Assembly (NCBI RefSeq): GCF_019891395.1 | Contig: NZ_CP078143.1 | Coordinates: 1 to 64,000, forward strand | DNA from: Nitratireductor kimnyeongensis | GTDB lineage: Bacteria; Pseudomonadota; Alphaproteobacteria; Rhizobiales; Rhizobiaceae | Direction: 5' to 3' | DNA length: 64,000 bases | Shown here: positions 45,737-53,605 of the stretch, one piece after another | Layout of the letters: every line of letters starts with the position of its first letter | Position numbering within the stretch: the first letter of the stretch is position 1 | The notes under the pieces: model-generated | Told to the model about the DNA's origin: nothing | The model's database searches: none | What the model saw: only the letters and a program-made list of their open reading frames with translations | Position numbers and translations under genes: made by a program

Positions 45737-46537
45737 ATGAGTGTGCTAGCGCATTCCAGTGAGCCGGCCCTGCGTGTTTCCTGCGCAGATGGTGTGGCCA
45801 CCATCCTCCTCTCCCGACCTGAGAAGATGAATGCGGTTTCTCAGGCAATGTGGCACGATTTGATCAAGGCTATCGAGGAGCTTGAAGCTGAGGCAACGGT
45901 ACGCGCCGTCATATTTCGGGGCGCTGGCGATAATTTCTGTGCAGGCGCGGACATCGCAGAGTTCGATACCGTACGTCGGAACGCGGAAACGGCGCGAGTC
46001 TATGAAGGTTTGAATGCGAAAGCATTCGCCACCATCCGCAACACGCGCCTGCCCACCATCGCGGCGATTTCCGGTGTATGTTTTGGAGGAGGCTTCGGTC
46101 TGGCAGCCGCTTGCGACCTGCGCATTTCAACACCCGATGCGCTCTTTGCCGTTCCCGCAGCACGCCTCGGCCTCGCCTATCCGGTCGAGGCCATGGGAGA
46201 CATTGTTGCAACGACCGGTGCACAGATGGCGCGCTACCTCACATTCACCGGTGCGCGGATCAATGCGGCCAGGGCAAAAGATTGCGGATTTCTGCTTGAA
46301 ATCGTTCCGACCGACGTCCTCATCAGCAGAGCTGATGACATTGCAGCGATGCTCGCCGACAACGCCCCCTTATCCATTCATGCATCCAAGGCATCGATTG
46401 CAGCGGCCCTGACTTGCCGCCCAGAAGAAATGGCACATGCCCAGGAATTGGGTGACATCACCTTCGAAAGCGCGGATTATGCGGAGGGTCGTGCGGCATT
46501 TCGCGAACGCCGTCCTGCACGTTTTGAGGGACGTTGA
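45737..46537 (+). CDS. Enoyl-CoA hydratase/isomerase family protein
   Basis: A 266-residue crotonase-fold protein. The CoA-binding and oxyanion-hole motifs are FCAGADIAEFD and GVCFGGGFGLAAACDLRIST. The second catalytic glutamate position is seen near VPAARLGLAYPVEAMGDI, but the first position equivalent to E144 of rat hydratase is less clear. It may be a hydratase, an isomerase or a hydrolase. Its start is divergent from cysE with 210 bases between. It stands alone and is convergent with an alpha/beta hydrolase gene. Confidence 0.85.
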   Translation: MSVLAHSSEPALRVSCADGVATILLSRPEKMNAVSQAMWHDLIKAIEELEAEATVRAVIFRGAGDNFCAGADIAEFDTVRRNAETARVYEGLNAKAFATIRNTRLPTIAAISGVCFGGGFGLAAACDLRISTPDALFAVPAARLGLAYPVEAMGDIVATTGAQMARYLTFTGARINAARAKDCGFLLEIVPTDVLISRADDIAAMLADNAPLSIHASKASIAAALTCRPEEMAHAQELGDITFESADYAEGRAAFRERRPARFEGR

Positions 46538-46541
46538 GCGC

Positions 46542-47411
46542 TCAGGCGGCCTTGTCACGGCCCAGAAACTTCAAAATTTCCGCCGCGAACACGTCATTTC
46601 GGTCGCCCGCAACCATGTGCCCGGCATCGCCGACATCCACATAGGATGCTGCTGGAGCGAGACTGACAAACTCCCGGGCGTGAGCTTCCTGCACCAGTTC
46701 GGAACGCATCCCACGGACGAGAAGAACGGGAAGATGCAGTTGCGGCAAACCCGCAATGAGCTCCTGCATCAGCGCCTCGGCGCCTGAATTGATGTTCGCC
46801 GAACCTTTGATAAAGGCCGGATCCCAATGCCAGCGATAGCGGCCGTCTTCATCTTGCCGCAAGTTCTTGCGCAACCCTGCCAGCGAGCGGCGGGGCGTAC
46901 GATGCGGAAGATAAGCCGCTATAGCGTCAGCCGCTTCTTCGAGGGATGCAAATCCCTCTTCCATCCGCTCGCCCATGAAACCTTGAATTTTGTTCACGCC
47001 AGCCGGATCAAGACGCGGCGTGATATCAACGAGCACCAGCGCATCCAACAGCGGGCCTTCCCGCATTTCGGCCGTCAGCGAGGCGAGCCCTCCGAGCGAT
47101 GCTCCAACGGCCACAGGCCGCGCGTGAAAGCGCTCTTGAACCTGGCGGAAAATCGCCGCGGCATCCGCACCGTAATGGTGAAAGCCATAATGCCCGCTCT
47201 CCACCCAGGCGCTTTCGCCGTGGCCGCGCTGGTCGACAACGATTGCGCGCATTCCACGGCCAGCCACATCCCGCGCCGTGGCATCCCATGCATGACGGGT
47301 CTGCCCGCCCCCGTGCAGGAACACGACAGGTTGGCCACCCCCATCCCAGATGTCGCCGGTCAGACGATTGTCTTCCGAACCGAAAAATGAAATCGCCTTA
47401 CGTTCGATCAA
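46542..47411 (-). CDS. Alpha/beta fold hydrolase
   Basis: A 289-residue enzyme. The oxyanion strand FLHGGGQTRHAWD, the acid-following DQRGHGES, the nucleophile elbow GASLGG and the His in DAGHMVAGD are in order. I chose the TTG at 47411, which has GAGGAG eight bases ahead and gives a start LIERKAISFF; it overlaps the upstream hydrolase gene by 14 bases, so the two are probably translationally coupled. The substrate is unknown; the protein resembles epoxide or peroxidase-type hydrolases in general layout. Confidence 0.82.
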   Translation of the reverse strand: MIERKAISFFGSEDNRLTGDIWDGGGQPVVFLHGGGQTRHAWDATARDVAGRGMRAIVVDQRGHGESAWVESGHYGFHHYGADAAAIFRQVQERFHARPVAVGASLGGLASLTAEMREGPLLDALVLVDITPRLDPAGVNKIQGFMGERMEEGFASLEEAADAIAAYLPHRTPRRSLAGLRKNLRQDEDGRYRWHWDPAFIKGSANINSGAEALMQELIAGLPQLHLPVLLVRGMRSELVQEAHAREFVSLAPAASYVDVGDAGHMVAGDRNDVFAAEILKFLGRDKAA

Positions 47412-48162
47412 GAGGGTGCTCCTCGAGAAAAGCCAGCGCCCGCGCCTTAAAAGTTCGATCACCCACTGCCAGCATATGGTCCCTTCTCTCAATGGCAAAC
47501 GCGGTGCCATTCGGCAACAGATCTGCCAGGCCTTCTGGCGAACCCGCTATGTCATCGCGGGTTCCCACGGCAACGAGCGTCGGGGCTGTAATCCTGGCTG
47601 CATCCTGAGCAGTCAAAAGCTCGCGCGACGTCGCTATGCACGCAGCCAACGCCTTCCGGTCACTCTTGGTTTGGTCAGCAAACTTGCGGAACATCTGCCC
47701 GCGTTCAGACACGATTGTATCGGGATCGCTGACCAACAGCGCCTCAGCAATCTCATCCCACTCGCCGACTCCCTCGATCATCCCCAACCCCAGTCCCCCG
47801 AGGATTAAGGTAGCGACCTTCTCGGGGTGTGCCAGAGCCAAGAATGCGGAAATGCGAGCTCCCATCGAGTACCCCATTACGTGGGCCTTCGCGATGTCGA
47901 GATGATCAAGCAGTGCCGCTGCATCGCTGGCCATTTTTTGCGGCGTGTAATCACTCCCGTCATGGCTTTTGGACGAGCGCCCATGACCCCGATTGTCGAG
48001 TGCGATTACACGAAAACCCGCATCACGCAGGGTTTTCACCCAGCCGGGCGCGACCCAGTTCACATAATGTGTGGAAGCAAAACCGTGTATCAGAAGAATT
48101 GGATCGCCCTGCCCTTCATCTATGAAGGAGAGGTCGAACCCGTCATGGTTGAAAGATTGCAT
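47398..48162 (-). CDS. Alpha/beta fold hydrolase
   Basis: A 254-residue hydrolase with the motifs LLIHGFASTHYVNW, ALDNRGHGRSSK, the nucleophile Ser in GYSMGA and the catalytic His in ERRDHMLAVGD. It lies between the DUF192 gene and another hydrolase gene that overlaps its end. The two proteins are related only at the level of the fold, so this is an old pair rather than a fresh duplication. The substrate is unknown. Confidence 0.87.
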   Translation of the reverse strand: MQSFNHDGFDLSFIDEGQGDPILLIHGFASTHYVNWVAPGWVKTLRDAGFRVIALDNRGHGRSSKSHDGSDYTPQKMASDAAALLDHLDIAKAHVMGYSMGARISAFLALAHPEKVATLILGGLGLGMIEGVGEWDEIAEALLVSDPDTIVSERGQMFRKFADQTKSDRKALAACIATSRELLTAQDAARITAPTLVAVGTRDDIAGSPEGLADLLPNGTAFAIERRDHMLAVGDRTFKARALAFLEEHPLDRT

Positions 48163-48185
48163 GTCCTGGAAAACGCCGTTGCTGA

Positions 48186-48692
48186 CTATTGTGCGCCGGC
48201 AGTCTCAATCCGCGGATGTCGCAGACGATCACCGACCTCGATACCCATCTTCTGCGCGGTTCCGGCAAGCAGTTCAAGTACGAATTGGGATTCTACATTG
48301 GGTGATATCGATGCGGTGGAGAACGGAGTACCTGGTGCGATCGCCCGGACTTCTCCATCCGCGCTTATGAAAAGAAGATCAAGCGACAACGGCGTGTTCT
48401 GCATCCAGAACCCCTGTCTGCTCTCCTCTGGGAAGACAAAAAGCATCCCTCGATCGACCGGCATGGATTGACGGAACATCAAGCCTCGCTGACGCTCCGC
48501 CGGCTCATCGGCAATCTCGATATTGAAAGCGACTTCCCCAGCCGATGTCAAAACCACCAAAGGGTCAGGGTCGACTGGCAAGCGCATTGCAGAGGTCTGA
48601 CCAAAACCGGTGTTGATCGCGATCAGCAGAAACACCGCCATAAGACCGAACGAACGGATGCAAAATTGCAGGCGTGAAAGGAAACTCGGCAT
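48186..48692 (-). CDS. Exported DUF192 protein
   Basis: A 168-residue protein with a signal peptide (FGLMAVFLLIAINTGFGQ) and the DUF192 domain: FNIEIADEPAERQRGLMFRQSM, then MLFVFPEESRQGFWMQNTPLSLDLLFI (in parts MLFVFPE and FWMQNTP), with the ISPNVESQFVLEL close. DUF192 proteins are small extracytoplasmic proteins of unknown role. The ATG at 48692 was chosen; a GTG three codons earlier is possible. It may be co-transcribed with the two hydrolase genes. Confidence 0.9.
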   Translation of the reverse strand: MPSFLSRLQFCIRSFGLMAVFLLIAINTGFGQTSAMRLPVDPDPLVVLTSAGEVAFNIEIADEPAERQRGLMFRQSMPVDRGMLFVFPEESRQGFWMQNTPLSLDLLFISADGEVRAIAPGTPFSTASISPNVESQFVLELLAGTAQKMGIEVGDRLRHPRIETAGAQ

Positions 48693-48725
48693 TCTCAGCA
48701 CTCTCCAGGGCGCAGGTTACAAGCG

Positions 48726-49394
48726 CTAATGCGTGGGAGGAGGTGTGCCGTTATCCGGATAAATTTCGGCGACCATGAGGCCTTTTTCGCCTCGGCCGAA
48801 ACGGACAATAACCACTTGCCCAGGCCTCAGTTCCGTCAGACCGTAACGGCGAAGCGTCTCCATATGGACAAAAATGTCCTCGGTGCCCTCACCCCGCGTC
48901 AGGAAACCGAAACCTTTGGTGCGGTTGAACCATTTGACGAGTGCCCGCTCCAGCCCGCTTTCCGCGACCACCGAAACATGGGTTCGCGGCGCCTGATCCT
49001 CGCTGGGATGGATCGCCGTTGAAAGGTCGATGGAGACCACCTTGAATGCCTGAAGGCCCTTGTCGCCCTGGCGAGCAAGGCACTCTATCCTCGCCCCCTC
49101 CAGAGCTGTCTGGAACCCATCCTTGCGCAGGCAGGTTACGTGAAGTAGCACATCGCCATGCTCTTCATCGTCAGGGAGGATAAAGCCATAGCCCTTCGCC
49201 ACGTCGAACCATTTGATGGCGCCGGAAATCTCTACCAGTTCTCCGGCTTCCGCAACGTCATCCGCCTTGGGCGCCGTATCGCCAGCCTCGTACCTCTTGG
49301 TTGTCGAGGACTTGTCGTCCATCCCATCAAGCCTTTTTTCAAGTCCGCCCGACTCACTGTGTGTATCAAAGATAGCATTGGCGCTTTGTGGCAT
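48726..49394 (-). CDS. Two-domain cold shock protein
   Basis: A 222-residue protein with two cold shock domains, at about residues 55-125 (GAIKWFDVAKGYGFI) and 150-215 (ALVKWFNRTKGFGFLT). Both have the aromatic RNP-1-like strands KGYGFI and KGFGFL, and the second has DIFVHM for RNP-2, while the first has DVLLHV. The N-terminal 50 residues are charged and low-complexity. Such double-CSD proteins are an alphaproteobacterial class, linked to stress and stationary phase rather than cold alone. The ATG at 49322 is an alternative start. It is divergent from gloA. Confidence 0.88.
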   Translation of the reverse strand: MPQSANAIFDTHSESGGLEKRLDGMDDKSSTTKRYEAGDTAPKADDVAEAGELVEISGAIKWFDVAKGYGFILPDDEEHGDVLLHVTCLRKDGFQTALEGARIECLARQGDKGLQAFKVVSIDLSTAIHPSEDQAPRTHVSVVAESGLERALVKWFNRTKGFGFLTRGEGTEDIFVHMETLRRYGLTELRPGQVVIVRFGRGEKGLMVAEIYPDNGTPPPTH

Positions 49395-49548
49395 AGCAAG
49401 ACCCAGTTTCTGATTTTCAACAGCAGGTGAAATCAGCCGGATTTGAGAGACTTCAGCGAAACGGCACAACCGGTTAACGTGCAACATTGCCGAATAGCAC
49501 GGGTAGGACACCCGTACCGTATACGTAAACCAGCAAGCGAGAGACAAC

Positions 49549-49989
49549 ATGCGTTATCTGCACACTATGGTCCGTGTAAAAGACATTGATGAATCGCTCG
49601 ATTTCTACTGCAACAAGCTCGGACTAACCGAAGTTCGCCGCTCGGAGAACGAAAAAGGACGCTATACCCTGGTCTTTCTCGCCGCCCCTGCGGATCAAGG
49701 CCGCGCCAAAGAGGAACAGGCCCCGCTTGTCGAGCTTACCTATAACTGGGACCCGGAACGCTACGAAGGCGGCCGGAATTTCGGTCACCTCGCTTATGAG
49801 GTCGATGACATTTACGCTCTTTGCGACCGGTTGATGAAGGCCGGTATCACAATAAACCGCCCCCCTCGCGATGGTCGTATGGCGTTTGTCCGTTCCCCAG
49901 ACGGGATCTCCATCGAGCTTCTTCAGAAGGGCGGTGCCAAGGAACCGGCCGAGCCTTGGGCCTCCATGGAAAACACCGGAAGCTGGTAA
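49549..49989 (+). CDS. gloA: Lactoylglutathione lyase (glyoxalase I)
   Basis: A 146-residue metalloenzyme that removes methylglyoxal as a glutathione adduct. It opens with [20 protein letters not shown], with the metal ligand His in LHTMVRV, and continues with [15 protein letters not shown], the ligand-bearing [12 protein letters not shown] and the ending [13 protein letters not shown] with the last ligand Glu. The two vicinal-oxygen-chelate repeats are recognisable. It is divergent from the cold shock gene. An imperfect hairpin at 49995-50036 lies just behind it but lacks a T-run. Confidence 0.93.
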   Translation: MRYLHTMVRVKDIDESLDFYCNKLGLTEVRRSENEKGRYTLVFLAAPADQGRAKEEQAPLVELTYNWDPERYEGGRNFGHLAYEVDDIYALCDRLMKAGITINRPPRDGRMAFVRSPDGISIELLQKGGAKEPAEPWASMENTGSW

Positions 49990-49994
49990 AATCT

Positions 49995-50036
49995 GCAAAC
50001 GCGCCGTGCGTCATGTGGGGCGCACGGCGTATTTGC
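49995..50036 (+). repeat. Hairpin downstream of gloA
   Basis: CGCCGTGCG (50002-50010) and CGCACGGCG (50021-50029) form a perfect 9-base stem, extended outside by GCAAA/TTTGC. There is no T-run, so it is more likely an mRNA-stabilising structure than a terminator. Confidence 0.5.
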
Positions 50037-50099
50037 CTGTCGTTGACACCGTGCTAACACCACTGACACCGTTGATCGATCGCCTTGGGGGAGACAAGC

Positions 50100-51632
50100 A
50101 TGAAAGAGGTTCTTCTCGAGCTGGAACGCCGTCGTGCCGCCGCACGCGAGGGTGGCGGCCAGCGGCGCATTGATGCCCAGCATGCCAAAGGCAAACTGAC
50201 CGCGCGCGAACGCATCGAGATCTTTCTGGACGAAGGTTCGTTCGAAGAATTCGACATGTTTGTCGAGCATCGATCCACCGATTTCGGCATGGAGAAAACC
50301 CGCATTTCTGGCGATGGCGTTGTGACGGGCTGGGGCACGGTCAATGGGCGGACAGTTTTCGTTTTCGCCAAGGATTTCACCGTGTTCGGCGGATCTCTTT
50401 CCGAAGCTCACGCCGAAAAGGTGGTGAAGGTCCAGGAGATGGCGCTAAAAAACCGTGCACCTATTATCGGCTTCTACGATGCTGGTGGCGCGCGTATTCA
50501 GGAGGGTGTGGCCGCGCTTGGTGGCTACGCCGAAATTTTTCAGCGCAATGTGCTCGCCTCCGGAGTCATTCCCCAGATATCCGTGATCATGGGCCCCTGC
50601 GCGGGCGGCGATGTCTACTCCCCCGCCATGACCGACTTCATCTTCATGGTCCGCGACACATCATACATGTTTGTCACCGGTCCGGACGTGGTCAAAACTG
50701 TGACCAACGAAACCGTGACAGCGGAAGAACTCGGCGGAGCGTCCGTTCACACCGTCAAGTCTTCGATCGCCGATGGCGCCTATGACAACGACGTTGAAGC
50801 ACTGCTGCAGATGCGGCGTCTGATAGACTTTCTACCAACCTCTAACACCGCAGACCTGCCGGAGCTCGAGTCCTTCCAGTCTGTGTCCGACCCCGACTAT
50901 TCTCTTGATCGGCTGGTCCCGGACAACGCCAACAAGCCTTACGACATCCGGGAACTGATCCTGAAAACCTGCGATGAAGCGGACTTCTTTGAAATCCAGG
51001 CGTCCTTCGCCAAGAATATCGTCACGGGCTTTGGTCGTGTGGAAGGGCGCACAGTGGGTTTCGTGGCCAACCAACCCATGGTGTTGGCGGGCGTTCTGGA
51101 TTCGGATGCCTCCAGAAAAGCGGCCCGATTCGTTCGCTTCTGCGATTGTTTCAACATCCCGATCGTAACCTATGTGGATGTGCCCGGTTTCCTGCCGGGC
51201 ACCGCGCAGGAATATGGTGGTCTGATCAAACATGGTGCAAAACTGCTCTTTGCCTATGCCGAAGCCACCGTCCCGAAGATCACCCTCATAACGCGCAAAG
51301 CGTTCGGAGGCGCCTATGACGTGATGGCCTCCAAACATCTTCGCGGAGACATCAACTACGCCTGGCCCTCCGCCCAGATTGCCGTGATGGGCGCCAAGGG
51401 AGCGGTGGAAATCATTTTCCGCAAAGATATCGATGACCCCGAAAAGATCGCAGCCCACACGAAAATGTATGAGGACCGCTTCCTTTCCCCGTTCGTCGCA
51501 GCAGAGCGCGGTTATGTGGACGAGGTGATCATGCCACATTCCACACGGATGCGCATTGCGCGCGCTTTACGGATGCTGCGCAACAAGGACCTCAAAAACC
51601 CTTGGAAAAAGCACGACAACATCCCGCTCTGA
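50100..51632 (+). CDS. pccB: Acyl-CoA carboxylase beta subunit (propionyl-CoA carboxylase type)
   Basis: A 510-residue carboxyltransferase that moves CO2 from carboxybiotin to an acyl-CoA, forming methylmalonyl-CoA if propionyl-CoA is the substrate. The N-terminal crotonase-fold half has [20 protein letters not shown] [13 protein letters not shown] and [13 protein letters not shown]; the C-terminal half has [16 protein letters not shown] and [15 protein letters not shown]. The matching alpha chain and methylmalonyl-CoA mutase genes are not in the window. The gene is preceded by a strong GGGGAGACAAG leader directly before the ATG. Confidence 0.92.
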   Translation: MKEVLLELERRRAAAREGGGQRRIDAQHAKGKLTARERIEIFLDEGSFEEFDMFVEHRSTDFGMEKTRISGDGVVTGWGTVNGRTVFVFAKDFTVFGGSLSEAHAEKVVKVQEMALKNRAPIIGFYDAGGARIQEGVAALGGYAEIFQRNVLASGVIPQISVIMGPCAGGDVYSPAMTDFIFMVRDTSYMFVTGPDVVKTVTNETVTAEELGGASVHTVKSSIADGAYDNDVEALLQMRRLIDFLPTSNTADLPELESFQSVSDPDYSLDRLVPDNANKPYDIRELILKTCDEADFFEIQASFAKNIVTGFGRVEGRTVGFVANQPMVLAGVLDSDASRKAARFVRFCDCFNIPIVTYVDVPGFLPGTAQEYGGLIKHGAKLLFAYAEATVPKITLITRKAFGGAYDVMASKHLRGDINYAWPSAQIAVMGAKGAVEIIFRKDIDDPEKIAAHTKMYEDRFLSPFVAAERGYVDEVIMPHSTRMRIARALRMLRNKDLKNPWKKHDNIPL

Positions 51633-51667
51633 GGTTTTTTGCCCTGCACCACCGGGCCCATGATCCG

Positions 51668-52006
51668 TCAGAAACTGCGCGGCGGCACGAACAGGCAGAT
51701 GGTGCGGCCATCCTTCTTGCCAGCCACGGAACACCAATGAAACACGCCATCAGGCGAATTGCGCACACGTTTGTCGGTGTAGGGAAGAACTTCGCCGGTC
51801 ACTTTGACCACGTAGCCCTCAGGCCCCTCCTCGATGGCTGCGTTCGACACCTGCCGGCAATCCTGATCGGAACAACACGCATAGGGATACCGCCACCCGC
51901 TCTGCGCCTCATGCGCGACAGCCTCCGTCCAGGATGAAGTTAGAACCCCCATCACGAGAGCACCACTGCAAGCCAGATGAAACTTGGAAAAGCCAGAGTA
52001 GATCAT
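51668..52006 (-). CDS. Small exported cysteine-rich protein
   Basis: A 112-residue protein with a signal peptide (FHLACSGALVMGVLTSSWTEAVA) and a mature part with the motifs YPYACCSDQDCRQV and FHWCSVAGKKDGRTICLFVPPRSF (read as HWCSVAG and ICLFVPPRSF). The five mature cysteines suggest disulfides. I place the start at 52006, which has GAGGAG upstream; the longer frame is improbable. I do not recognise a named family, although similar proteins seem common in Rhizobiales. A TTAA-N7-TTAA box lies 48 bases upstream. Confidence 0.75.
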   Translation of the reverse strand: MIYSGFSKFHLACSGALVMGVLTSSWTEAVAHEAQSGWRYPYACCSDQDCRQVSNAAIEEGPEGYVVKVTGEVLPYTDKRVRNSPDGVFHWCSVAGKKDGRTICLFVPPRSF

Positions 52007-52053
52007 ACTCATCTCCTCGAGACTCCTCCCGCTATCAGTCTCCCCCTCATCCA

Positions 52054-52068
52054 TTAACGAAACTTTAA
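52054..52068 (-). promoter_or_regulatory. CtrA-type box TTAA-N7-TTAA
   Basis: TTAACGAAACTTTAA has two exact TTAA halves seven bases apart, as in the CtrA recognition site, and the second is followed by CC as in TTAACC. It lies 48 bases upstream of the small exported cysteine-rich protein and about 190 bases from pncB. The cckA gene, whose product controls CtrA, is 1.5 kb away. Confidence 0.5.
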
Positions 52069-52250
52069 CCATCCAATTCGCAATTGCCTCAAAGCTGACG
52101 GATGACAAAGGCAGCACTTCAATCGCCCGCAGTTCGGTAGGGATTGCGGCAAGTTTGACGTCCCTGGTCGTTGACAATTCAGATCTGCCGGTGTGGTCTG
52201 CCGATCAAACGCCGCGAACCGGTGAATGACACACGCAGGAAACGCCTCCC

Positions 52251-53555
52251 ATGCCGAAAACCGATATCGCGCGCCGCGTCTACAATCACGCCTGGAAGCT
52301 GGATCCTATCTGCCGCAGCCTTCTGGATACGGACTTCTACAAGCTCTTGATGCTGCAAATGATCTGGGGGCTTTATCCGAATGTGGATGCCACCTTCTCC
52401 CTCATCAACCGAAACAAATCTGTCCTGTTGGCGGATGAAATCGATGAAGGGGAACTGCGTGAGCAACTGGATCATGCGCGCGCCATCCGGTTCAGCAAGA
52501 AGGAAATGATCTGGCTCGCAGGCAACACGTTCTACGGCCGCAAGCAGATCTTTCAGCCTGAATTCCTCAACTGGTTGGCGGATTTCCGGTTACCTGAATA
52601 CGAGCTCACAAAACGAGGCGGACAATACGAGCTCCATTTCCACGGCAAGTGGATGGAGACCGCCATGTGGGAGATCCCGGCCCTGGCCATTATCAACGAG
52701 TTGCGGTCGCGGGCTGCCATGCGCTCCCTTGGCCCCTTCGCGCTCGACGTGCTCTATGCGCGCGCCAAGGCGAAAGTCTGGGCGAAGGTCGAGCGCCTCA
52801 AAATGCTACCCGAGCTCAAGATTTCCGATTTCGGCACAAGGCGGCGACACTCCTTCTTGTGGCAACGCTGGTGTGTGGAAGCTCTCAAGGAAGGAATCGG
52901 AGATTCATTCACCGGCACCTCGAATGTGCTTCTTGCCATGGATACCGACCTTGAAGCGCTTGGCACCAATGCGCACGAGCTGCCGATGGTGCTGGCAGCC
53001 CTTGCCAAAACCGACGAAGAGCTGCTGCAGGCCCCCTATCGCGTGCTCGAAGATTGGCAGAGCTACTACGGTGGCAATCTGCTGATCGTGCTTCCCGATG
53101 CATTCGGCACGGAAACATTTCTGCGCAACGCCCCACCATGGGTGGCAGACTGGACGGGTTTCCGCCCCGACAGCGCTCCCCCCATCGAGGGTGGAGAACG
53201 CATCATGGAGTTCTGGCGCAAGCACGGCAAGGATCCCCGCGACAAACTGCTCATCTTCTCGGACGGTCTTGATGTGGAGACGATTGAGAACACCTACCGG
53301 CACTTTGAAGGTAAAGTGCGCATGGCTTTCGGTTGGGGCACAAATCTCACGAATGATTTTGAGAATTGCGCGCCGACTGAGGTGGACGGTCTGAAGGCGA
53401 TTTCGGTCGTCTGCAAAGTCAGCAGCGCAAACGGCAGACCGGCGGTCAAGCTGTCGGACAATCCGGAAAAAGCGACAGGCGATCCCGCAGAGATCGAACG
53501 CTACATCAAGCTGTTCGGAGCGCAAAACCGCGTTCGCCGCAAGGTCTCTGTGTGA
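52251..53555 (+). CDS. pncB: Nicotinate phosphoribosyltransferase
   Basis: A 434-residue enzyme that makes nicotinate mononucleotide from nicotinate and PRPP for NAD salvage, feeding the same pool that NadK at 2.3 kb uses. Typical blocks include [24 protein letters not shown] [33 protein letters not shown] and [10 protein letters not shown] with [10 protein letters not shown]. The length and the auto-phosphorylated His position (RRRHSF) fit the family. The gene stands alone and is convergent with cckA. Confidence 0.95.
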   Translation: MPKTDIARRVYNHAWKLDPICRSLLDTDFYKLLMLQMIWGLYPNVDATFSLINRNKSVLLADEIDEGELREQLDHARAIRFSKKEMIWLAGNTFYGRKQIFQPEFLNWLADFRLPEYELTKRGGQYELHFHGKWMETAMWEIPALAIINELRSRAAMRSLGPFALDVLYARAKAKVWAKVERLKMLPELKISDFGTRRRHSFLWQRWCVEALKEGIGDSFTGTSNVLLAMDTDLEALGTNAHELPMVLAALAKTDEELLQAPYRVLEDWQSYYGGNLLIVLPDAFGTETFLRNAPPWVADWTGFRPDSAPPIEGGERIMEFWRKHGKDPRDKLLIFSDGLDVETIENTYRHFEGKVRMAFGWGTNLTNDFENCAPTEVDGLKAISVVCKVSSANGRPAVKLSDNPEKATGDPAEIERYIKLFGAQNRVRRKVSV

Positions 53556-53605
53556 GATACCATCCAGCCTGACAGCCAAGGCCTGCTATCGCGACCTGAA
53601 CGGTC

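Noticed and set aside
50043..50073. Repeat TGACACCGT twice in front of pccB as a promoter
   Set aside because: TTGACA is present, but no -10 element lies at a proper distance; two short copies alone do not support an operator.
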